Below, one piece after another: positions 1 through 5,102 of a stretch of DNA of 5,612 bases. The notes under the pieces are model-generated. The model saw only the letters and a program-made list of their open reading frames with translations, was not told where the DNA came from and did no database searches. The stretch is from an uncultured Acidobacteriota bacterium (GTDB lineage Bacteria; Acidobacteriota; Vicinamibacteria; Vicinamibacterales; UBA8438). Made by a program: the position numbers and the translations under genes. The DNA is taken from assembly GCA_913043805.1 (NCBI GenBank), contig CAJWMX010000221.1, forward strand, positions 1 through 5,612, given 5' to 3'. Numbering within the stretch: the first letter of the stretch is position 1; each line of letters starts with the position of its first letter.

Positions 1-433
1 TGGCTTCGTCGATGCCCAGCAGATCCTGCAGCGTATAGGCGTACTCCAATCGGGTGAGCCGTCGCAGCGGAGTACGCTGCTCGCCCCGCGCCGCCCGGTT
101 GGCCTCGACGAGCGCGCGCTTCAGTGACCCGAGCGCCGTCTCTACCACCGTGTCGTCGGGTTGCGGAGCGGTCGCCGGCGGCATCTCACCTGCCTCGACC
201 CGTTCGTATACCTTTTCCCACGCCGTGAACGTCTCGAGGTCGGTCAGATCGGACCCCAGGCGCGCGAGGTTGAGCGGAGTCACCGTCCGCTCGCCGTGGC
301 ACCGGAGACAGGACGTCTCGATGAGGGGAGCGACATCGGTGTCCAGCGTCTGAGCCGCGGCCCCGGACGGTGCGGCCACCGCCACGAACGCGAAAGCCGC
401 AGCAGTGACACGAGCGGGCGAAAAGTCGACCAT
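1..433 (-). CDS. Planctomycete-type cytochrome c / DUF1587-DUF1592 family protein, N-terminal part (runs off left edge)
   Basis: The minus strand is open from an ATG at 433 to the window edge, giving 144 residues of a longer protein. Residues 1-27 form a signal peptide with a probable cut at A-A-A|Q28. A single haem c motif, C42-L-R-C45-H46, follows, with M84 in G-E-M-P-P as the likely second haem ligand; this is the layout of the short PSD (planctomycete cytochrome c) domain. Residues 121-142 contain RRLTRLEYAYTLQDLLGID, which matches the DUF1587 signature R-L-x-R-x-E-Y-x-x-T-x-x-D-L-L-G. In known members DUF1592, DUF1595, DUF1588 and DUF1585 domains follow and the protein is about 600-900 residues long; that part lies outside the window. 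The protein should be periplasmic or surface-located and redox-active, but its substrate is unknown. The ATG was chosen because it places the signal peptide correctly. No Shine-Dalgarno is visible before it. Confidence 0.88.
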   Translation of the reverse strand, partial: MVDFSPARVTAAAFAFVAVAAPSGAAAQTLDTDVAPLIETSCLRCHGERTVTPLNLARLGSDLTDLETFTAWEKVYERVEAGEMPPATAPQPDDTVVETALGSLKRALVEANRAARGEQRTPLRRLTRLEYAYTLQDLLGIDEA

Positions 434-440
434 GGCCGGA

Positions 441-469
441 ATCCTAGGGCCGGCTCGCTGGGGTGTCAA
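441..469 (-). promoter_or_regulatory. Candidate sigma70-type promoter for the cytochrome c/DUF1587 gene, possibly leaderless
   Basis: On the minus strand a perfect -35 hexamer TTGACA (469-464) is followed by a 17-base spacer and TAGGAT (446-441), which matches the -10 consensus at four of six positions. Transcription would start about 6-8 bases downstream, at or next to the ATG at 433. No Shine-Dalgarno lies between the -10 box and the ATG, so the message may be leaderless. The consensus match and the spacing are seen in the sequence. That it is used, and that the transcript lacks a leader, is inferred. Confidence 0.5.
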
Positions 470-490
470 TGTTGCGCCCGCACGGGCACC

Positions 491-604
491 CGCTCGGTGA
501 CCGCGGCCGACTGGTTGCTGACGATCGCGCTGTCGTTCACCGTCCTGATCGCGATTGAGCTGCACAAACTGAGCTGGCGCGCCCGCAACCCACGCCAGGC
601 ATGA
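491..604 (+). pseudogene. C-terminal remnant of a P-type cation-transporting ATPase
   Basis: The plus-strand frame ending at TGA 602-604 reads RSVTAADW, then LLTIALSFTVLIAIELHKLS, then WRARNPRQA. It consists of one hydrophobic helix, then a short polar helix with the E-L-H-K-L pattern, then a basic tail. This strongly resembles the last transmembrane helix and the end of Ca2+/cation P-type ATPases of the PacL/SERCA-like group, where a D-W-L-x-x-x-x-L motif leads into x-E-L-x-K-L. The rest of the ATPase is absent: upstream in the window lies the opposite-strand cytochrome c gene and its promoter. The fragment ends 33 bp before the convergent stop of the esterase-like gene, as a real gene end would. 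A GTG at 497 could start a 35-residue single-helix peptide, but it has no Shine-Dalgarno. I read it as a truncated relic. The family match is from memory, without an alignment. Confidence 0.5.
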
Positions 605-619
605 GGCGCCACGCGCGCA

Positions 620-635
620 GACGCCCTCCTGCGTC
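620..635. terminator. Weak hairpin between convergent gene ends
   Basis: GACGC (620-624) and GCGTC (631-635) form a five-pair stem around a six-base loop. The hairpin lies between the stop of the ATPase-tail remnant (604) and the stop of the esterase-like gene (638), where a bidirectional terminator would be expected. There is no T-run on either strand and the stem is short, so it is a weak candidate at best. Confidence 0.2.
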
Positions 636-637
636 AC

Positions 638-1681
638 TCACTGGCCGGTGACGTCGGTGCCGCGTAGCGCTCGCCGCATCACCCGGTAGTGCCAGGCGAT
701 GACATCGTCATACATCGGGCCCCACTCGGCCCGGTCGCGCCCGCCCCGGCGCTGGGTGAAGACGAACGGGAGATCGGCGTCCATCAACACGCGCGCCAGG
801 CGCTGCGAGAGCTCGAGGAGCTGGATGGTCCCTCCACCGTCGAGCTGAACGAGCGGTACCCGGTTGCGATCCACGAGGATGACCAGGCGGAACGGGTCGT
901 GGGCGAACGCCTCGGCCGCGCTCGTGAACGGCTGACCGCTCGGCGCCCGGTCGACGAGACTGCGAAACCCCGGCACCCCCACCGAGGGATCCTCCCGGCG
1001 GCGTGCCGTTTCAACCTCGGGCGCATAGGCAACCGGGGGCAGCGCCAGACCGTCGAGCCGCAGCCGGTCGGCGGCTTCCCGGGCCCACAGCAACTCCCCC
1101 AGCTGGGAGCCGATCGCCGCAAACAGTTCGGGGTTCCGGAGCCCAACGACGAGGGCGCCGTGCCCACCCATCCCGTAGCCGGTGATGGCACGCCCCTCGC
1201 GCCGCGGAATCGCCCGGTAGGTGGCCTCGACGTGCCGACGCACGTCATCGACGATGTAGCGTTCCCAGCCCTCGGGCTCGCCGTAAGTCCGCACCCAGTC
1301 GACGTAGTGCGAGTCGCCAGCGTCTGGCAGGACCAGGATCAGGTCGTGATCGCGCGCGGAAGGCGCCCCGGCCAGTATCGACTGCCAACTCCCCGCGTGG
1401 TCGCCAGCGCCGTGCAGCAGATACAGCGTCGGAAAGCGGTCGTCGGCGCGCGCCGGGTCGTGATAGGCGGCCGGCAGGACAATGTCGTAGCGCATCGTCC
1501 GGCCGACCGACGGGGCGTCGAAGACGACCGTCTCTACCGGGCCCAGCTGCGCCCACGCCACCGCAGGCGCGACGAGTGGGAGCGTGAGCGCCAGGCTCAG
1601 CCCGAGCGCTGTCGTCACCCATCCCGCAGGATGTCTTTCTGCCGGCCCCATCATGGTTAACGAGCGCGATCGCAGGGACAT
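638..1681 (-). CDS. Exported esterase-fold (PF00756-like) protein lacking catalytic Ser and His
   Basis: A 347-residue alpha/beta-hydrolase-fold protein of the esterase D / tributyrin esterase / enterochelin esterase superfamily. Residues 1-44 contain an export signal: a polar front, a hydrophobic stretch at about 22-40, and a likely cut at A-W-A|Q45. The fold markers are R-Y-D-I-V-L-P (64-70), Y-L-L-H-G-A-G-D (87-94, the oxyanion-hole loop), L-I-L-V-L-P-D (114-120) and the nucleophile-elbow region 163-180. The family has G-x-S-x-G at the elbow; here it reads G168-Y-G170-M-G-G, so glycine replaces the nucleophile. The C-terminal histidine of the family's G-G-H loop reads G313-G314-R315. Hydrolysis by the usual triad is therefore unlikely, and a binding or structural role is possible. 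Its start lies 36 bp after the NHL gene stop, so the two are probably one transcript. Alternative starts at Met10 or Met11 give the same mature protein, and no good Shine-Dalgarno separates them. Confidence 0.85.
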   Translation of the reverse strand: MSLRSRSLTMMGPAERHPAGWVTTALGLSLALTLPLVAPAVAWAQLGPVETVVFDAPSVGRTMRYDIVLPAAYHDPARADDRFPTLYLLHGAGDHAGSWQSILAGAPSARDHDLILVLPDAGDSHYVDWVRTYGEPEGWERYIVDDVRRHVEATYRAIPRREGRAITGYGMGGHGALVVGLRNPELFAAIGSQLGELLWAREAADRLRLDGLALPPVAYAPEVETARRREDPSVGVPGFRSLVDRAPSGQPFTSAAEAFAHDPFRLVILVDRNRVPLVQLDGGGTIQLLELSQRLARVLMDADLPFVFTQRRGGRDRAEWGPMYDDVIAWHYRVMRRALRGTDVTGQ

Positions 1682-1717
1682 TTTCGAGGCGCCATAGCCC
1701 CCATCGCGGGCCTGCGC

Positions 1718-2791
1718 TCAGGGACGCACTCGCACATACTTCCTGAGCGTCCTACCCTGGCGGTGAGGGTTCGGGACCGGTTCTCCGCCGTACAGGTTGC
1801 CTTCGCTGTCGACGGCCACGAACTCGGCGCCGTTGCCCGGAATGATGCCGGGATCGGCCCACGGGAAGCGGATGAACTCCTTCACCCAGCCGGTCTCGAC
1901 CTCGCCGATGCGGATACCCATCTCGTAGCCGGGATTCTGGACATTGTCCGACTCGGAGTCGGCCACGAGGATCCGGCCCTGGTCGTCAAAGGCAATACCG
2001 CTCGGACGCCCGAACTGGGTCCAGGTGGCCTCGTGGTTGCCTTGCTGGTCGAAGATCTGGATCCGGCTGTTGCTGCGGTCCCCCACGAAGATGCGGCCAT
2101 CCGGGTGCAGGGCGATCGCGTGCAGCGCCCGGAACTCGCCCGGGGCATAGCCGGTGCCTCCCCATTCCATGAGGAACTCGCCCTGGCTGTTGAACTTCGC
2201 CACCCGGTTGTTGCCGTTGTCGTTGTGACCGTCAGCGACGAACACGTCACCGTTGGGCGCAACCGCGACGTCGGCCGGGGAGGTGAAGTGATTCGGGCCA
2301 TCGCCCTGCTCGCCGGGGGTGCCCAGTGTCATGAGCACCTCGCCGGTGGGGCTGAACTTGATGACGTGATGCCCCCGGGCATCGCCATCCGGGATGTTGG
2401 CGTTGCCCACCGCGTCGGTGACCCATACGTTGCCGTCGGAATCGATGTCGATGCCATGTGGCCAGATGAACAGCCCGCTGCCGAACGACTCGACGACGTT
2501 GCCATCGGGGTCGAACTTCAGGACTGGATCCAGGTCCGAATCAAGACACTCCCGTCCGAAAAAATCCTGCCCGGCATCGCACCGGATGACGGCCCAGATA
2601 TGGCGTCCGTCGTTGTCGACCTTGGCCTTACCGACCGCGCCCATGACACGTCCATTGGGGAGCTTGGCCCACCCTTCCTCGATCCAGTAGTGGTTCGATG
2701 AATTGATCTGGGCGACGGCGTTCTGCAACGCCAGCGACGAGACGATGACCAACAAAGCGGCTATGAGCAACGTGCGGTTGCGAACAGACAT
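1718..2791 (-). CDS. Exported NHL-repeat beta-propeller, peptidyl-alpha-hydroxyglycine alpha-amidating lyase-like
   Basis: The 357-residue product has a signal peptide (residues 1-28, basic start R4-R6, likely cut A-V-A|Q29) and then repeated NHL blades. Each blade has a turn such as D-x-D-G-N-V-W-V-T-D or P-D-G-R-I-F-V-G-D followed by a hydrophobic strand. Clear blades lie near 107-150, 168-205, 218-250, 260-285 and 318-352, with an outer strand near 55-70 probably closing a six-bladed propeller. The W-P-H112-G-I-D and L-H224-A-I-A-L motifs correspond to two zinc-binding histidines of peptidyl-alpha-hydroxyglycine lyase (PAL). The expected third histidine position reads G-A-E323-F, so classical PAL chemistry is doubtful. 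C71 and C82 may form a disulfide in the periplasm. The ATG at 2791 is supported by a Shine-Dalgarno GAGGTG (2801-2796). This is probably the first gene of a two-gene unit with the esterase-like gene. The substrate is unknown. Confidence 0.85.
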   Translation of the reverse strand: MSVRNRTLLIAALLVIVSSLALQNAVAQINSSNHYWIEEGWAKLPNGRVMGAVGKAKVDNDGRHIWAVIRCDAGQDFFGRECLDSDLDPVLKFDPDGNVVESFGSGLFIWPHGIDIDSDGNVWVTDAVGNANIPDGDARGHHVIKFSPTGEVLMTLGTPGEQGDGPNHFTSPADVAVAPNGDVFVADGHNDNGNNRVAKFNSQGEFLMEWGGTGYAPGEFRALHAIALHPDGRIFVGDRSNSRIQIFDQQGNHEATWTQFGRPSGIAFDDQGRILVADSESDNVQNPGYEMGIRIGEVETGWVKEFIRFPWADPGIIPGNGAEFVAVDSEGNLYGGEPVPNPHRQGRTLRKYVRVRP

Positions 2792-2795
2792 GGAG

Positions 2796-2801
2796 CACCT
2801 C
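2796..2801 (-). promoter_or_regulatory. Ribosome binding site of the NHL-repeat gene
   Basis: The minus strand reads GAGGTG at 2801-2796, four bases before the ATG at 2791-2789. It supports this ATG as the start of the NHL protein, and it places the n-region arginines of the signal peptide immediately after the start. Confidence 0.6.
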
Positions 2802-2806
2802 GATGC

Positions 2807-2866
2807 ATATTAAGTGAAGCTGGCTCGGACAGCCGCTACCGTACATCTCTCCGGTTCACCGGGCAA
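2807..2866 (-). promoter_or_regulatory. Possible promoter elements for the NHL/esterase-like pair
   Basis: Two weak options lie on the minus strand upstream of the NHL gene. TTGCCC (2866-2861), a 17-base spacer and TACGGT (2843-2838) would leave a leader of about 40 bases. TAATAT (2812-2807) is a better -10 match, but it has no recognisable -35 and would leave only a few bases before the Shine-Dalgarno. Neither is convincing alone. The position, between two divergent genes, makes a promoter here likely. Confidence 0.25.
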
Positions 2867-2892
2867 GGCGTCGGCCACTCGAGGCAGAGGTC

Positions 2893-2909
2893 GGCTGGCA
2901 CCGGCAGCC
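2893..2909. repeat. Small inverted repeat in the divergent intergenic region
   Basis: GGCTG (2893-2897) and CAGCC (2905-2909) are exact inverted arms around seven bases. The repeat sits about 35 bases before the start of the plus-strand short ORF and about 100 bases from the NHL start. It could be an operator or an RNA hairpin in the 5' leader. Arms of five bases in GC-rich DNA can also arise by chance. Confidence 0.2.
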
Positions 2910-2928
2910 CACCATCAGGCAAGATGAC

Positions 2929-2932
2929 GAGG
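2929..2932 (+). promoter_or_regulatory. Ribosome binding site of the short exported ORF
   Basis: GAGG at 2929-2932 lies nine bases before the ATG at 2942. It supports translation of the short ORF from this ATG rather than from the internal ATG at 2960, which has no Shine-Dalgarno. Confidence 0.45.
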
Positions 2933-2941
2933 TGACTCGCG

Positions 2942-3133
2942 ATGGCCAGACACGCTCTGATGACACGCGGCATTGTTCAAGCCGCGCTCGCTGGCCTGCT
3001 CTTGACCGCGACCGCGGCGACCGGGTGGGCACAGGACGACGGGCGCCGCCCCGCCTCGCTGCGACTCTTCTACGTGCACAACGGCGTCGGCTCGGAAGAG
3101 TGGACCGATAACGGCTTCACCAGAGGTTCATAA
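2942..3133 (+). CDS. Short exported protein, probably a truncated front end of a larger gene
   Basis: The product is 63 residues long. Residues 1-31 look like a complete signal peptide: R3, R9, a hydrophobic stretch at about 11-27, and the cut G-W-A|Q31. Only about 33 mature residues remain, containing S-L-R-L-F-Y-V-H-N-G-V-G-S-E-E-W-T. A strand ending in Y-V-x-N-G-V, followed by W-T a few residues later, faintly recalls the start of DUF1552 proteins, which often neighbour DUF1592 genes. This likeness is weak and from memory. The reading frame stops at TAA 3131-3133, and none of the three plus-strand frames after it continues anything recognisable before the PQQ gene at 3214. A Shine-Dalgarno and a proper signal peptide argue that this was a real gene start. 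It may be a decayed gene or a small secreted protein. Function unknown. Confidence 0.5.
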   Translation: MARHALMTRGIVQAALAGLLLTATAATGWAQDDGRRPASLRLFYVHNGVGSEEWTDNGFTRGS

Positions 3134-3145
3134 GTGCGGTAGGCT
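3116..3145 (+). promoter_or_regulatory. Weak promoter candidate for the PQQ dehydrogenase gene
   Basis: TTCACC (3116-3121), an 18-base spacer and TAGGCT (3140-3145) match the sigma70 consensus at four and three of six positions. The site overlaps the end of the short exported ORF and would give the dehydrogenase a leader of about 60 bases. The gap between the two genes is only 80 bp, so read-through from upstream is an equally good explanation. Confidence 0.2.
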
Positions 3146-3201
3146 GACGCCATCCAGACGCAACCAGCCGACGAGAGCCCGCGGTGGGCACTCGCTGGCA
3201 G

Positions 3202-3206
3202 AGGAG
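3202..3206 (+). promoter_or_regulatory. Ribosome binding site that sets the PQQ dehydrogenase start
   Basis: AGGAG at 3202-3206 is followed by seven bases and then ATG at 3214. The open frame extends back to a GTG at 3184, but that codon has no comparable site and would add ten residues before a normal signal peptide. ATG 3214 is therefore the preferred start. Confidence 0.75.
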
Positions 3207-3213
3207 CCCATCG

Positions 3214-4968
3214 ATGCGTACGTCATCGCGCCCTTCCCTCTCCAGCCTGCTCACCCTCCCGATCATCGCGCTCGCCATGGCCGGCGCGACCACCGCAATC
3301 GCACAATCGAACCGCGAAGTCGTTCCCGTCACCGACGAGATGCTGCAGGCGCCGGCCGACGAAGACTGGCTGATGTGGCGCCGCACCCTCGACGGGTGGG
3401 GCTACAGCCCGCTCGACCAGATCAACCGCGAGAACGTGGGCCGGTTGCGCATGGTCTGGACCCGCGCCTTGGGGCCGGGTAGTCAGCAAGGCACCCCGCT
3501 GGCCTACGACGGCGTGCTCTACATGCCGAACCCCCGCGACGTGATCCAGGCGCTCGATGCCGCGACAGGCGACCTGATCTGGGAGCATCGCCGCGAGGTG
3601 CCGGAGGGTGTCGGCCAGGGCGGGCTCGTCACCAACAACCGCAACATCGCGATCTATGGCGACCGGATCATCGACACGAGCATCGACGACTATGTCTTCG
3701 CGCTCGACGCCGGCAGCGGCGAGATGGTCTGGGAAACCGAGATCCTCGACTACGAGACCAATCGGGCAATGCAGAGCTCCGGCCCCATCGTGGCCAACGG
3801 CAAGGTCATCTCGGGGCGCAGCTGTGTGACCACGGAGTCGTGCGTCATCACGGCCCATGACGCCGTCACCGGCGCCGAGCTGTGGCGACGGTCCACTATT
3901 CCCAAGCCCGGTGAACCGGGTGATGAGACCTGGGGTGACGTGGCCTACGAGGAACGGCGGCACGTCGGCGCCTGGATGGTGCCCAGCTACGACCCCGATT
4001 TGAACCTGGTCTACATGGGGACGTCGGTCACCTCACCCGCCCCGAAGTTCATGCTGGGCGGCGTCGACCTGGCGCACCTCTACCACAACTCGACCCTGGC
4101 GCTCGATGGCGATACGGGGGAGATCGTCTGGTACTACCAGCACCTGAAAGACCACTGGGATCTCGACCATCCGTTCGAGCGGCTGCTGGTCGACACCGCG
4201 GTCGCACCCGATCCGTCGCAGGTCGACTGGATCAACCCGAGAATCCGGCCGGGCGAGATGCGCCGGGTGCTCACCGGCATCCCGGGCAAGACCGGCGTGG
4301 TCTACACCCTCGACCGTGAGACCGGCGAGTTCCTGTGGGCCACCTCCACGGTCACGCAGAACGTCATCAGCAACATCGACGGCGCCACCGGCGCGGTGAC
4401 CGAGAACTCGGAGGTCGTCTTCACCGGACTGGGCCAGGAGGTGCTGTCCTGCCCGTCCTGGATCGGCGGCAAGGACTGGGAAGCTGGCGCCTACAGCCCG
4501 CTGACCAACACGATGTACTACCCGCTGCGGAACACCTGCGCGCGAGTGCTCTCGACGATGGAAGGCGGGCTCGCCATTTACCGCCTAGCGGCCCGGTTCC
4601 AACTGGCGCCCGGCACCGACCAGTTGGGCACGGTCCGCGCCGTCTCGGCCGAGACCGGGCGGACCGAATGGGTCCACGAGCAGCGGGCCGCGACGATGTC
4701 CTTGATGACCACCGGCGGTGGCCTGGTCTTCGGCGGCGACGTGAACGGACGGTTTCGGGCGTTCGATCAGGACACCGGCGAAAAGCTGTGGGAGATCAAC
4801 CTCGGGTCGGCGGTGACCGGCTTCCCGATCAGCTTCGGCGTCGATGGGCGTCAGTATGTGGCGGTCAGCACCGGCAGCGCCGCCACCGCGTCCGGCTTCA
4901 TCCGACTGACGCCCGAAATTCAACCGAGCGCCGGCAACAACCTGTTTATCTTCACCTTGCCCGAGTAG
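3214..4968 (+). CDS. Periplasmic PQQ-dependent dehydrogenase (methanol/ethanol dehydrogenase-like quinoprotein)
   Basis: A 584-residue quinoprotein, predicted to oxidise an alcohol or other hydroxyl compound with PQQ in the periplasm. Residues 1-30 are a signal peptide (A-I-A|Q31). Residue 51 onward carries the family opening, W-x-x-W-R-R-T-L-D-G-W-G-Y-S-P, then propeller W-motifs such as A-L-D-A-x-T-G-x-x-x-W (113-123, 163-173, 296-306, 516-526). K312-D313-H-W-D316-L-D318 matches the D-x-W-D-x-D motif carrying the catalytic aspartate. E208 in T-T-E-S-C may be the calcium ligand. D544-G-R-Q-Y-V-A-V is the usual C-terminal blade. The vicinal Cys-Cys of classical alcohol dehydrogenases is absent at 139-148 (V-T-N-N-R-N-I-A-I-Y), and other cysteines occur at 204/210 and 413/442. 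There is no C-x-x-C-H and the protein ends after the propeller, so electrons must go to a separate cytochrome c. Substrate undetermined. Confidence 0.9.
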   Translation: MRTSSRPSLSSLLTLPIIALAMAGATTAIAQSNREVVPVTDEMLQAPADEDWLMWRRTLDGWGYSPLDQINRENVGRLRMVWTRALGPGSQQGTPLAYDGVLYMPNPRDVIQALDAATGDLIWEHRREVPEGVGQGGLVTNNRNIAIYGDRIIDTSIDDYVFALDAGSGEMVWETEILDYETNRAMQSSGPIVANGKVISGRSCVTTESCVITAHDAVTGAELWRRSTIPKPGEPGDETWGDVAYEERRHVGAWMVPSYDPDLNLVYMGTSVTSPAPKFMLGGVDLAHLYHNSTLALDGDTGEIVWYYQHLKDHWDLDHPFERLLVDTAVAPDPSQVDWINPRIRPGEMRRVLTGIPGKTGVVYTLDRETGEFLWATSTVTQNVISNIDGATGAVTENSEVVFTGLGQEVLSCPSWIGGKDWEAGAYSPLTNTMYYPLRNTCARVLSTMEGGLAIYRLAARFQLAPGTDQLGTVRAVSAETGRTEWVHEQRAATMSLMTTGGGLVFGGDVNGRFRAFDQDTGEKLWEINLGSAVTGFPISFGVDGRQYVAVSTGSAATASGFIRLTPEIQPSAGNNLFIFTLPE

Positions 4969-4979
4969 CACTCATACCG

Positions 4980-5102
4980 CTAGGGCCAATCACGCTCAAG
5001 CGCCGCCGCTACGGTCGCCGGGTCGAGTACGTCCTCGAACGTCGGATCCTCAGCCGCTATCCAGGCCTCCAACCGCTGGAGGGTCTCTTCATCCAGTCCC
5101 GG
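4980..5102 (-). pseudogene. Out-of-frame C-terminal tail of the DUF1353 gene (apparent -1 base frameshift)
   Basis: In the minus-strand frame one base off the DUF1353 frame, P-G-L-D-E-E-T-L-Q-R-L-E-A-W starts at about 5102 and continues as I-A-A-E-D-P-T-F-E-D-V-L-D, then P-A-T-V-A-A-A-L-E-R-D-W-P and TAG at 4982-4980. It reads as an ordinary amphipathic acidic C-terminus. Adding one C to the C4 run at 5104-5101 would join it to DUF1353 residue 170 (L-P-P-G-L-D-E-E) and give a product of about 210 residues in this window. The repaired gene would end 11 bp from the convergent PQQ gene stop. Sequencing error, true mutation and recoding are all possible. Confidence 0.5.

Noticed and set aside
54..490. 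Plus-strand frames across the left end (54-353 and the 5' part of 161-604)
   Set aside because: They run antisense to the cytochrome c/DUF1587 coding sequence, which has a signal peptide and C-x-x-C-H. Only the last part, about 491-604, has independent protein character.
689..1660. Long plus-strand open frame (323 codons) opposite the esterase-like gene
   Set aside because: It is an antisense shadow produced by GC-rich codon use. It is rich in Arg, Pro and Gly and has no recognisable domain, while the minus strand has a signal peptide and esterase-fold motifs.
1763..2701. Long plus-strand open frame (312 codons) opposite the NHL gene
   Set aside because: It mirrors the NHL repeats in antisense and has no Shine-Dalgarno. 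The minus strand carries clear NHL blades and a signal peptide.
3184..3213. GTG at 3184 as the start of the PQQ dehydrogenase
   Set aside because: It has no Shine-Dalgarno at a useful distance and would put ten extra residues before the signal peptide. ATG 3214 has AGGAG seven bases upstream.
3223..3963. Minus-strand open frame (246 codons) opposite the PQQ dehydrogenase
   Set aside because: It is an antisense shadow with low-complexity Gly/Ala/Asp/Val composition and no motifs. The sense frame is an unmistakable quinoprotein.
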